DNA from: Gari tellinella
Taxonomy: Eukaryota; Mollusca; Bivalvia; Cardiida; Psammobiidae
Direction: 5' to 3'
Assembly: GCA_922989275.2 (NCBI GenBank)
Contig: OV277872.1
Location: 29,714,119-29,778,118 of the forward strand
Length of the DNA: 64,000 nucleotides
The translations under genes and the position numbers were made by a program. A model generated the notes under the pieces. It ran no database searches. It had not been told where the DNA came from and worked only from the letters and a program-made list of their open reading frames with translations. Shown here piece by piece: positions 54,704-64,000 of the stretch (positions are counted from its first letter, which is position 1; each line of letters starts with the position of its first letter).

Positions 54704-54912
54704 TACAGTAGAACCCCTCTATTACGACCACTAAATTGTGTTGATTATAATATGTTTACGACAGATGACTGCTTTAAGCAATATGATAGTAAAATAGAAA
54801 GCTCCTACATGAGCTTTCTATTTTACTGTCACCTTGCTTTAAGTTTTCACCTGTCTTTTATCCAATCAATTTGTCTTCGTTTTAGTGGTCGTAATAGAGA
54901 GGTTGTACTGTA
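54704..54912. mobile_element. F-type MITE, copy 2, full length
   Basis: TACAGTAGAACCCCTCTATT to TAATAGAGAGGTTGTACTGTA-like ends, TA on both sides. The inside GACAGATGACTGCTTTAAGC and its inverse plus AGAAAGCTCCTACATGAGCT form the D-like core. Confidence 0.85.
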
Positions 54913-55018
54913 ATGCCACATTTTATTATGTAAGTAGACGGCAAAGATAAGCGGGCGTCATTATCATTAAGGCAGCGGCTGTGTAAGAGGGTATTTTCGC
55001 CATAATGGTAGTAAAAGA

Positions 55019-55135
55019 GTTAACTCTTAACGTGCCAAGCGAGACTTGGCACGAGATTGCAAACAGTTTAGATCCAGATTAGGCCCCGCGTTACGCGGCG
55101 TCTAATCTGGATCCAAACAGTTTGAAACTAATATT
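55019..55135. mobile_element. B-like shell with core
   Basis: TTAACTCTTAACGTGCCAAG and CGAGACTTGGCACG palindrome, then GCAAACAGTTTAGATCCAGA and its inverse. The same opening without a core is at 39353. Confidence 0.6.
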
Positions 55136-55205
55136 GAACTTTTTGTCAGATTAAATAGCTTCGATTTTCAGAATGTTTCTAACTACATGTATTTGTGTTG
55201 CATTG

Positions 55206-55330
55206 AGTGGCAAATATGTTGTAGCCTAATCAGACTACGGATCACCCGACGTCTGACCTGGTAACAAACTGTTCGCAATGGATATAAATGTTTGGCATAA
55301 ATTCTTGTAACGAGGAATAATGTCTTGTCA
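55206..55330 (-). mobile_element. A-type remnant
   Basis: GAGTGGCAAATATGTTGTAGC, ACGGATCACCCGACGTCTGA core, TTGTAACGAGGAATAATGTC; termini lost. Confidence 0.5.
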
Positions 55331-55429
55331 TTAAACGTCAAAATTCTCCTAGACTTAAATGACAACTGGATTTCATATTCCTTGAACCAATGAACTTATG
55401 CGTAGAAATTACTTTTCATGGTAGACTAA

Positions 55430-55690
55430 GGAAATATGAGACGTTATTTAACAAAACAATGTAATCAAATGTTCTCGAGTTTACGCGCCACAATAACTAC
55501 ACTTTATAAATATTTGTTACACGTAATCATAAAGGCCCGTTTTTTTTATCTGGCAGGGTGGATTTTCGATGCGGACCTTTGCGCTCAACTTTGGGGGCGG
55601 CAGCACGCTCTTTTATTATCGGAATTTACCTTTTTTCTCAACATTAGCATATTTGTAGACATTTGGACAGAAGGAAAATAATGAAGAATA
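55430..55690. other. Spacer with an 81-codon ORF
   Basis: ORF 55436-55681 on + (MRRYLTKQCNQMFSSLRATI at its start) has no recognised domain; may be chance. Confidence 0.3.
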
Positions 55691-55696
55691 AAAAAC

Positions 55697-55843
55697 AGCG
55701 TTACGCGGCGTCTGATCTAGATTCAAGCTGTTGCAAACGCAAACCAAGTCTTAATTTTCTCTTCCATTAACAAGTCTATCTGAACAACATAATCAATATG
55801 TGTCTCCCGTTTGATGATTTTTTTGCAGAGAGGGAGCACTGTA
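55697..55843 (-). mobile_element. C-type MITE, truncated
   Basis: Begins in the core (GCGTTACGCGGCGTCTGATC) and ends AGAGAGGGAGCACTGTA. Confidence 0.75.
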
Positions 55844-55851
55844 CACACCAG

Positions 55852-55997
55852 GCTCCGAGGTTATAAAGCGTTTTAGTTGAGTCTGAGTGTGTTCCAAAGC
55901 ATTTGATTGGTCAGATTTGAGCCTAGGCTCAAATCTGACCAATCAAATGCTTGGGAATGAGTTTAGACTCCAGGCAAAAGCTTTATAACCTCGGAGC
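55852..55997. mobile_element. H-type foldback element, copy 2, CAG duplication
   Basis: 146 bp, GCTCCGAGGTTATAAAGC to GCTTTATAACCTCGGAGC; CAG at 55849-55851 and 55998-56000. Centre TTGAGCCTAGGCTCAA. Confidence 0.88.
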
Positions 55998-56000
55998 CAG

Positions 56001-56238
56001 GGGCCCGTTTCATAAAACTTCGTACGACAAATCTTGTCGTAAGTCAAATTATAAAAGTCTCAATTATTTATTTCTCTATCTAATCCTGCCTTGTGACATC
56101 TCTTTGGAATCGTCTTGAAAAGACGATTCCAAAGAGATCTCACAAGACAGGATTATATAGATAAATCATAAACTAAAGGTATTTTAAAGATCTGACTTAC
56201 GACAACATTTGTCGTAAGAAGTTTTATGAAACGGGCCC
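56001..56238. mobile_element. G-type MITE, copy 4, against H
   Basis: GGGCCCGTTTCATAAAAC to GTTTTATGAAACGGGCCC, starting straight after the CAG that closes the H element; right flank CTG. Confidence 0.9.
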
Positions 56239-56430
56239 CTGGTGTTTCTCCATGTTAAAAATATCGGACACTAACTATGTTTTACGGAATTATACCATAA
56301 TTCCAAAAATCAAAAGTAAATCAGTGTATCTTTGCCACAGGTTAGCTCAGCCCTGCCAGGTGAAACAATCGGCCTATAAATAAGGTTTGTATGAATATGT
56401 GTGGGGGAAAGAGTGTACATGTATATTACA

Positions 56431-56650
56431 TTAACTTGCACTTCACTCTCATTGGCGTCATAAAGCGCATTTGCACACAATTTTGACCCTGATCAATTCA
56501 GCATGATAACGCGACGTCTGATCAGTATCAAAACTGTTTGCCACTTGTTTTGAAATTACGTCAATTATACTGCCTTAAATATAACTTCGAAACGATAAGG
56601 CAGACAACAATATTTTAGTAGACGACAATATGGCGGTGAAAGGGTTTAAA
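56431..56650 (-). mobile_element. B-type MITE
   Basis: TTAACTTGCACTTCACTCTC to GGCGGTGAAAGGGTTTAAA; core arms CACACAATTTTGACCCTGA and TGATCAGTATCAAAACTG. Confidence 0.72.
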
Positions 56651-56654
56651 TGTC

Positions 56655-56723
56655 TTTGTACTGCAAATAATAGTTGTAGCGTAAAAGCGTTTATTGGGAA
56701 AGAGTATCGTTTTCTCCAGTGTA
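56655..56723 (-). mobile_element. A-type right arm only
   Basis: TTTGTACTGCAAATAATAG, GTAAAAGCGTTTATTGGG, CGTTTTCTCCAGTGTA, placed directly after a B end. Confidence 0.65.
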
Positions 56724-56867
56724 TGCATGTTTGCCCTCTGAGAAAATGTATGCAACAAAGACCGCTGATGTAAAAAGGTCTGTGGAAATAGTATTGCCTG
56801 ACTAAGACTCGAATAATTGGATCAGTAAATGAGTGATACGCGATGGGATATTCAAATCTTGAAGTGT

Positions 56868-57489
56868 ATATCCTCCATTCTTCATAACCGGACCCTTCCT
56901 ACCAATCCGGAAGCCTCACAAAAACGCTTGATAAAGTTGCTTACGTCATCGCAAAAGCGGTTCCGGTTAGGTAATAGATGTGTGCAGCATAATAGCCGAG
57001 AAAAATACTGGAAAAAAACTTGGAGTTTTAGTGAAACTTTGAAGAAAATTATATTTTCGAAAAATGAGTACCAAAATTAACCACGTACCTTATTTTTTTA
57101 ATGTCCCTTTGTAAAATGATTTCGAATAACGCATTTTCCAATATAACTCTAAATGTTTATTACGTGTAGCGAGTGTCTGGAAATTGACCTTTCACATGCA
57201 GTATAAATTTGATCCGATTGTGTACAAGCGCCTTTGTTACCCGGATGATGACGTCACACTTTCGTCATGATAGGAATTCGCGGCGCTGCATTTACAGCCG
57301 AAGGTTAGTTTGAATAACTGGTATTTGTTTAAACAATGAAGTTGTTTGATTACTTTAAGTGTTATTTTCAGTTAGAAAACTATTTTTTCTCCATATTCAT
57401 TCAAATGTATCTCCCAGTTACTATTTAAATTGGTTATCTTTAAAATCTCTTTTCGCTAAGGGTTCCGGATGAACGGACGCAGAGGATAC
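56868..57489 (-). mobile_element. J element, copy 2 (622 bp)
   Basis: ATATCCTCCATTCTTCATAA to GATGAACGGACGCAGAGGATA; inverse of 16111-16732 with only scattered differences plus a short insertion near 57195 (TTTCACATGCAGTATAAA). The 83-codon ORF across it is not preserved in copy 1. Confidence 0.75.
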
Positions 57490-58176
57490 TGTGCGCCGAT
57501 TATAAAATAGTTAAGTTTAAAAACTTGGATCCTCTTGAGAAAATTTATGATACATTTTCAAGTGTTCAACTAGTCTATATTGTTTGTTTTGTCTCACGAA
57601 CAATGGCTACGTAGTAACAACAGTGATTCAAAGTAAAACTGACACAACAGCTTGTAGCATGAATGAATATTTTGCTTATTTTCTAATATTAGACGTTACA
57701 TCATAATGACGTCATGTCATCATGTTAACGTCATTTCGAAAAAAAAGTGAGCGTCAAATATTTATTTTAGTCAATAAGAAAATGAATGTTTAGATTAAAT
57801 ATTAACTGTTAAAGAACGAATTTGTTATCAGACAATTCTTTTCACAAAGTTTGATGTTAGTTTTCTTTATTTCGTTTTGGTACTGCGTTTATCTATGTAT
57901 GAATAACCCCTATGTATAACAGTTACAACGAATCATTTTCCTTTCAGTTGAGGAAAACAAGAAAGTAATCTTGAACGTTCAGAGTTGTGTGGCATTTGTT
58001 GTTTATGTGATAAATACAATATTTAATTTGTATGTTTTTCAGTATTACATTTAAACGAGTTGGATAAAATCATATGTTCCTAGCCAAATACTCGCACCAT
58101 ATTATTTATACAACTCGTTCAATAAATTCAATACTAAACCGCACTCGTCCAATATCCTCTACATATGCACATCTAG
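57490..58176. other. AT-rich spacer
   Basis: No feature recognised. Confidence 0.4.
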
Positions 58177-58418
58177 TACAGTAGGAATGCTTTATTCTTT
58201 CTCTGTAAACGCGTTTATGCTAAACACTGTATGTCCAAACTTTTTGTAACCAAGTCCGATCTAGAGTAAATTCAAATTAGATAAAAATCATTTCATACTT
58301 TTAAAACGCTGCAATTTTCAGCATTTAGTTGAACAGCGTTTGCGTTTTATTTCTTTACCACATGACCAAAAAACAATAACCCCATTGGGATACGTAGAAT
58401 AATGTTTTGTCCACTGTG
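58177..58418 (+). mobile_element. A-type MITE, old, core lost
   Basis: TACAGTAGGAATGCTTTATTC, CTGTAAACGCGTTTATGC at left; TAATGTTTTGTCCACTGTG at right. Confidence 0.6.
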
Positions 58419-59006
58419 CGATGAACGTTGTTTTTCAATTTGGTTATCGACCATTGTCTAAGAACTAATTCCATTCAGTGGTATCCCCTAGGAACACGAT
58501 GCGCAGTTTGTTTAATTTCTCTGAAACGAATCGCTTCAAACTAAATAGAGACAAACTTCAAACTTGTCAGATAATAACATCAATCAACCTAAGGCAATAC
58601 AAACTTTATACTATAACTCATATCTTGAATAATTGAAACAATTCAAGAAATTGTGAATTTCTGAAATCGTTTTACGGAAAACTAGATTTTAATTAATGTT
58701 CCTAATTATTTTGACAATGTTAAAATATTGAAAGTTTTGTCCGATATTTTCAATTATTTAAAAGGAAAACGTATCTGGAAAGTCATTAAGGTATACATGG
58801 TGCGTTTGATTCCCATTGAACCAAATTCAGAGATGCTCAACATTTTACACACCTCATTCGAATTTGTGAAAACATTTACACATTTGTTCAGTTTACTCCC
58901 TCTAATCTGGAGTCCTGTTTGCAGACAAAACGCTCTGCAGACCGTTAAAAGTAAATATACTACGTTGAGTACAATTATAATTAAAACAACAATTATAATA
59001 CATGTG
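58419..59006. other. Spacer, ORFs on both strands
   Basis: ORFs of 163 (+) and 93 (-) codons overlap here; the + ORF runs into a B element, so it is unlikely to be a gene. Confidence 0.35.
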
Positions 59007-59190
59007 TTAACCCTTTCGCTAGCAGGCTCTATCACATTAACATATGCAAATAGTCTGGATCCAGATCCGACGGCGTGTGATCAGGATCCAAACTTTTTGA
59101 CAAACGTACCAATAATTCATAAATGTTGCATATACATTTTCAAATCTCATAAAAAAGACGAAATTTCAAGCAGACGATATCACGGTCGTG
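59007..59190. mobile_element. B-type MITE
   Basis: TTAACCCTTTCGCTAGCAGG, core arms CTGGATCCAGATCCGACGG and GTGATCAGGATCCAAAC, then AAGCAGACGATATCACGG; right end worn. Confidence 0.65.
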
Positions 59191-59604
59191 ACTGTGCTAT
59201 CTCGGTTATTACGTCATAAAGGCCGTAAAAATGCAACATTTCAAAAAGGGTTGTAAGGACCACGACATTATTCCCCGTTTTAAGACAAAACGTTGCTTTA
59301 ACACTTTGACCCATAATAACGTATATACATGTATACAGTGCATACTAGCTGAAAAAATGAAAATGATTTTCGCCAACGCCCGCGGCACATTATTTTAGTA
59401 AACTCATTTATTAACAATGATAGGTAAATGTAATGAGCATTCATGTAATATCCTCTATTTAAAGGGTTTTATTTTCATTAAATCTTTTTTTATTCGAGGA
59501 GCTTAGTACGATGAATGGAAACGAACATAAACCATATGTTGGCGTACATTTTTTTGCACATCGACCGTTTGTAAAATGTGCTTCAAATTAGTACACTTTG
59601 CTTA

Positions 59605-59843
59605 CAAAGGATACGATGCTATTCTTTCCCGTTTAAACGCAAAAATGCAACAAACAGTCCAAGACAGTATTGGAATTACAACTGTTTGAATGTATTTATT
59701 CTAATATGATTTGCGAACAATTTTGAGCCTGATCAAACGCCACCATGGATGTTCTGCGACTGATCTTGCTCCGAACGCTTCTCAAGGACAGAACGTTTAA
59801 ATAAAATTTGTGTTTTAAGACAGAGTAAGGTCTTCTTCATTGT
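59605..59843 (-). mobile_element. A-type MITE, old
   Basis: TACGATGCTATTCTTTCCCG to GGTCTTCTTCATTGTA; core arms ACAATTTTGAGCCTGATCA and CTGATCTTGCTCCGAA. Confidence 0.65.
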
Positions 59844-60006
59844 ACACATATGCTCAAGACAATATTCGAAATAACAGTATTAATGGTTTTCTTGTAGAAG
59901 ATATCTTCCTGGACTGAGATATTTTCCAGAAGAAGTCAGTGATCTGAGAAATTGAAATCTAAAAACCAATATTCCATTCCTAAACCTTTCACAGCCTTAC
60001 ATTGGT

Positions 60007-60075
60007 TACAGTGCTCCCTCACTACAACATCACCCAAATGGAGACAACGATTGTGTGTGTTGTTCAGAAGGAGAC
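60007..60075 (+). mobile_element. C-type MITE, left end only
   Basis: TACAGTGCTCCCTCACTACA, GATTGTGTGTGTTGTTCAGA; ends abruptly at GGAGACGTTTGTAG. Confidence 0.75.
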
Positions 60076-60079
60076 GTTT

Positions 60080-60275
60080 GTAGCGGCCCTATATGTAACT
60101 AGGCCCCAAATGTAACTACGCGGCCCTACTTGTAACTAAACGGCCCTAAATGTAACTAAACGTCGAAATGACGTCGAAAAAAAAGTGGCCCTACTTGTAA
60201 CAAAAAACGGCCCTATATGTAACTCCGGCCCTATATGTAACTACGCGGCCCTAAATGTAACTAGGACCAATGACT
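60080..60275. repeat. Irregular array of GGCCCTAnnTGTAACTA
   Basis: Eight units of 17-20 bp (CGGCCCTATATGTAACTA and variants with AAA, CTT or ATA in the middle), split by CGTCGAAATGACGTCGAAAA. It follows the truncated C end. Confidence 0.85.
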
Positions 60276-60850
60276 GCAAGTACCAAATATTTAAGATGAT
60301 ATTTTTGTTAGTATACTCATCATCACCACCATCATCATAATCAACACCATCTTTATTTAAAGTCCTTGCGTCCACCTGTCCGTCAAAACTTTTGATATGT
60401 CACGATAAATCAAGTTCTTTACATATTAAGTATGTACACTTGGTATCTTGAGTGAAACAAACTTAAAGCGTTTGGATTGAATCTGATCATTAGGTCAACA
60501 GTTACTTGCCTAGATTTATAAAAAAAAAATGCAAAACGTAACCATGGTAATCCTAGTAACCTGATTTGTTCATAAATCGTCTTTATATTTTGATAGAAAG
60601 TATAGTTTGGTAATGGGTAAACTCGGAATAGACCATAAAGAGTTATTGCCCCTAATTTGTAATAAAATGCTTTATTCTCATGTCTTTGGTAATACATGTA
60701 TTTTAGGTTGATTAATATTGACAAGACGCGTTTTAGCTCGAATACTGAAGAAATTAATTATTAATTGATGATCAATTAATTAGCTCTTAACTTATATTGG
60801 CTGACAGATAAGTACACTCTAGCTCTATATACTTATTTACTGACCGGGTT
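60276..60850. other. Spacer with simple ATC/ATT runs
   Basis: CATCATCACCACCATCATC near 60320. A 101-codon minus ORF (60419-60724) has no recognised domain. Confidence 0.35.
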
Positions 60851-61033
60851 TTATTTGATTGGATTTGTTTTTTAATCATTTCGTGACGCCCAGCTAATTA
60901 TAGATTGAGGGAGACCCCAGAAGCCCTCTATAAACTGTTTCAGGCACAAATCGGCAACAGAGTAGAACCACCGACCTTCAGCAAGCTACACCAAAGGCTT
61001 CCCCAAATTAAAAATCCGAATGCCCAGACTGGG
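60851..61033 (-). mobile_element. tRNA-SINE, 5' truncated copy
   Basis: Shares CAGAAGCCC, CAGGCACAAATCGGCAAC and AAAAATCCGAA with the SINE at 13661; the tRNA-like head is missing beyond ACTGGGATTAATCC. Confidence 0.75.
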
Positions 61034-61385
61034 ATTAATCCACAATATTATATTATCGAAACGGGAACGGTCTAGCTTATTTTAGCTTGATAGGTCCATC
61101 AATCGGACACAAACTTACCACTAGGATTTATTGTCAAAAGTGTTATATGTATGGATAGAGTTTTGTAACCACTAGAAACTGTAAAGTTTACGTGAAATAA
61201 AATACTGTTCTCTTCTGTTCTGTTCTGTATTATAGCGACTGAATTTGATATTTGCTATGTTGACTTAAGTTAACAAGACGGATCAATACTGTTTGATGAG
61301 TATGCACTTACTTATCAGGTGATATAGGCACTGATCATCTTTAGAAGCTGTATGTATCAACAAATTTTTCTTAAATGACCTTATA
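61034..61385. other. Spacer, nothing recognised
   Basis: Contains a short CTGTTCTCTTCTGTTCTG run only. Confidence 0.4.
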
Positions 61386-61629
61386 TTAACCCATTACCAC
61401 ATAAATATACTCGTTTACGCCTTAAATTTATTCCTCCACTTAAGGAAATCGTTCCACTTGATACAGTTATGAATATGAACTATGAGACATATTTTCTACA
61501 GCGTAGAAGAAGGAAACTTAAACCAGGCTGAAATAAAGCAGAATTCACCTTAAGACGCATTCTGCTTTATTTCCAATCTGCTTTAAGTGATCAACTTCCT
61601 TAAAAACTAAAATTAGACTATGGGGTTAA
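61386..61629 (-). mobile_element. D-type MITE
   Basis: TTAACCCATTACCACATA to ACTATGGGGTTAAAG, centre AGAATTCACCTTAAGACGCATTCT. Confidence 0.8.
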
Positions 61630-61682
61630 AGGCAAATATGGATAAAACTGACTTCGTGTCAATGGCTCGTATCCTGATTAGA

Positions 61683-61932
61683 TACAGTGGAGAATCTGTT
61701 ATTCTTTCCCGATAAACGCGTTTACGCTTAAGATAGTTTTTCTTTTACAAACAGTTTGAAGACAGATGAGACGCCGGGTAACCCGGCGTCTGATCAGGCT
61801 CCAAACTGTTTGCCACAAAGATAAACATGAATTATCAGTATTGTCCAAAAGTTGCACATTTCTATGTATTAGTGTTTGGCGTTTGCGTTTCGTTTCGTTT
61901 AAACGGGAAAGAATAACAGATTCTCCACTGTA
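61683..61932 (+). mobile_element. A-type MITE, young copy
   Basis: TACAGTGGAGAATCTG to CAGATTCTCCACTGTA; core apex GACGCCGGGTAACCCGGCGTC. Confidence 0.9.
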
Positions 61933-62026
61933 CCGAATTACAAAGCTTCTCATCCCGCTCAAACCTGTTACATTCTGTATATACATCCAGTGTTAGGGAG
62001 GTCCACGGGTTACCTAAAAGGTGTCA

Positions 62027-62850
62027 ACTGCATTCTCTCTTTATCTATCTCTCTCTATATATATATATCTCTCTCTCTTTATCTGTCTATCTGTCTTTTC
62101 TCTATAATAATAAATATTCTGTTCTTGTCTCCCTGTCTGTCTGTCTGTTTGTCTGTCTCTCTCTCTCTCTGTCTGTCTCTTTTTATGTCTCTGTCTCTAT
62201 GTTTCTATCTCTGTTTATCTGTGTGTATCTTTCTCTCTCTCTCTGTCTCTATCTGTCTGTCTGTATGTGTGTCTGTATCTATGTCTCTCTCAGTCTCCAT
62301 ATATCTCTCGCTGGTTCTCTCGCTCTCTACCTGTCAGTATCTCTATCTGTCTCATTCTCTGTCTCGTTGTCTCTGTCTGTCTCTGACTGTCTATCTCTAT
62401 GTCTGTCTACTGTCTGTCTTTGTTTCTGTGTCTCTGTCTGTTTTTCTCTCTGTTTTTCTGTATGTCTCTGTGTCTCCCAATGTCTGTCTCTGTCTCTGTC
62501 TGGCTCTGTCTTTCTGTATTGCTGACTCTCTTTCCCTCTCTCTCTTTCTCTCTCTCTCTTTCTCTGTCTCTATATCTCTCCGTCGTTCTCTCTCATTCAG
62601 TGTTTGTTTTTTGGTTCTCTCTGTCTCTCTGTGTCCGTCTCTCTGTCTGTCTATATACCCGGTATATGTCTCTCTTTCTCTGTTTTTTCTTACTGTCTCT
62701 CGCTGTGTTTCTACACCTCTTTCCGTCTCTGATTGTCTCTGTTTGTTTCTCTCTCTGTATATATCTCTATGTCTGTCTCTAACTGTCTGTCTCTCTTCCT
62801 GTCTCTGTATCCGTATCTCTATCTCTGTTTGTCTCTGTCTCTGTGTCTGA
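62027..62850 (+). repeat. 820-bp pyrimidine-rich microsatellite
   Basis: Irregular TCTCTG/TCTGTCTG/TCTATC units almost without purine runs on the + strand. The open frames through it (up to 286 codons, Ser/Leu/Cys/Val-rich) follow from the repeat and should not be called genes. Confidence 0.95.
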
Positions 62851-62852
62851 TA

Positions 62853-64000
62853 TGGGGACATGTACACAGGCATCCTTTATAATCTCAGAGAGAATGTCGC
62901 TTGCGGACGTGTCCCCACTTCTATACGGGAAACATAAGAGAACAGTATGCTGTTTTGTTAACCCTTAACCGGATAAACACATACATGTATCTTTAATTCC
63001 CTATGAAAGAAAATATAATCCACCTTAAAAATCATGAATTCGTAACATAAATAGTTTCTTTATCCTCGCAGATTAAGGAGCGTTCTGCGGATGGAAACCG
63101 GACGAACGGACGGACAAACTTCAAATAGTATCTCTCTGCCTTTCGGGGAGGGGGGGGGGGTAATAATAATCGCAATCATCATCATTTTCACAATCATCAT
63201 CATCATTATCAGCATCGGTAGGTACTTAGGTTTAGATGCAAATAAAAGACACAAAACCTTAATGTCATTTTTATATTATATTGAACTTACTAGAATTTGT
63301 CAAACACTATGCACTTCTATCATCAGGCTCTATTTGGCCACTTGCTAGTCATACAAGGAGTGTTTCATAATAAATGCAACTTGATCAAAAACTTTAATAA
63401 TATAAGCGCAAAATGCATGTTTGACAAATCATTAGAAAGAACAATTCATTGCATACACCATGGTATGATGCACGGTAACATAACATAACTAGATAAGTCG
63501 CCACACAAACTAACTGACCCCAAGTCAAGGGCACTGGACCATTTTGGTTTATTAATGAGGTAAATTATCGAACTAATATTGATACTATCATTCATATATT
63601 GAAATAATTTTATGAAACTTTCGGTCAAATAAAATCAGATAATTATGCACATACTACGCAGTTTAAGAATATATCATTTTATAGAGTGACAAAAATATAT
63701 CTAGTTTTTAACTCGTACTGAAAATATCATAAAAATAACACTCCTGTTATGTTCAAGAGTGAAACACATTTTGTTAAATCAAATCAGGCTATAATTGAAG
63801 CAATTCGGATCAAGAAAACTCTCATAATGTTTGAAAATTCATGTCGTTTTCTTTCATAAGCAAAATTAGACCTATCACAAATGGTGATTCATACCAAAAG
63901 TAGTGTCTTCTGTAAAAAAAAAATACATATATCTACATATAATTTGTGTAGTTTGAAGTCAATAGCTCTTATTTTTTCGAAGTTATGCTCCGGAAAAGCC
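62853..64000. other. AT-rich tail of the window
   Basis: GGGGACATGT/ACGTGTCCCC hairpin at 62854-62917, GGACGAACGGACGGAC at 63102, a G10 run near 63150 and ATC-type repeats to 63217. No gene recognised. Confidence 0.4.

Noticed and set aside
25560..57260. TGACGTCA sites as a regulatory network
   Set aside because: They occur in J, B and unique DNA, but an 8-mer of this kind cannot be judged without background counts.
58728..59219. 163-codon + ORF
   Set aside because: The C-terminal third lies in a B element and no domain is seen; an overlapping ORF exists on the other strand.
61990..62873. ORFs of 286, 158, 127 and 108 codons
   Set aside because: All are readings of the pyrimidine-rich microsatellite; composition is dictated by TCTG/TCTC repeats.
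1..64000. CRISPR array or prokaryotic operon
   Set aside because: Repeats are dispersed inverted-repeat transposons without regular spacers, and there are no clustered bacterial-type genes.

Overview
This window looks like non-coding DNA from a repeat-rich animal nuclear genome. The likeliest source is a bivalve mollusc of heterodont type. That is an inference from memory of mollusc repeat styles (tRNA-SINEs, a Penelope remnant, tandem-repeat-carrying elements ending in GGAC microsatellites), not from any search. There are no operons, no ribosome binding sites and no long ORFs. Most short ORFs lie inside repeats and I treat them as chance.

The window is dominated by short inverted-repeat transposons (MITEs). 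Names used here: A (about 250 bp, TIR CAGTGGAGAA, TA target, roughly 50 copies, '+' = the arm with AAACGCGTTTACGC on the left); B (ends in TTAACCCTTTCA / TGAAAGGGTTAA); C (about 350 bp, TIR CAGTGCTCCCTC, TA target); D (about 250 bp, TTAACCCTTTACC ends, central AAAGCAGAATGCGCC palindrome); E (shell with TTTCCAAATTTT / TCCGAA motifs); F (CAGTARAACC ends); G (GGGCCCGTTTCAT ends); H (146-bp full palindrome); I (CAGGGCTCCAG ends); J (622-bp dispersed element); K (GCCCCCGGTGGCATC ends with tandem monomers); L (degenerate repeat of about 200 bp); M (about 180 bp); N (TACAGTGGTAAATACGC ends).

Layout. 0-20.9 kb is MITE on MITE, with a tandem segmental duplication at 10.2-12.1 kb, repeated D-A-flank units at 5.7-8.6 kb, two J/Helitron-like insertions, and the only convincing coding sequence (14.58-15.24 kb, + strand, a single-pass tail-anchored-type protein). 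A possible first exon on the minus strand lies at 12.7-12.84 kb. 20.92-25.79 kb is a 4.87-kb block bounded by matching terminal inverted repeats and an ACAAT duplication; it lacks A, B and C copies. 25.8-35.8 kb returns to dense A/B/C/D. 35.8-40.4 kb is an L-repeat field in two orientations. 40.7-47 kb holds A, B, E, F and an inverted pair of Penelope-type GIY-YIG remnants (43.7-44.65 kb). 47.6-48.7 kb is a tandem-repeat element with four perfect AGGTCAnnnTGACCT palindromes. 53.3-54.6 kb carries two K elements. 55.7-56.2 kb is a C-H-G stack, 56.9-57.5 kb is J in inverted orientation, 62.03-62.85 kb is a long pyrimidine-rich microsatellite, and the end is plain AT-rich DNA.

The main result is architectural. 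One hairpin 'core' (arm GCAAACAGTTTGGAKCC..GATCAGACGCCG) sits inside at least four unrelated terminal shells (A, B, C, E), and a second core is shared by D and F, with hybrids that switch shell at the core. Several insertions have readable empty sites within the window, giving directly observed target duplications: TA for A, CAG for G and H, a 6-bp one for I, 14 bp for a SINE.
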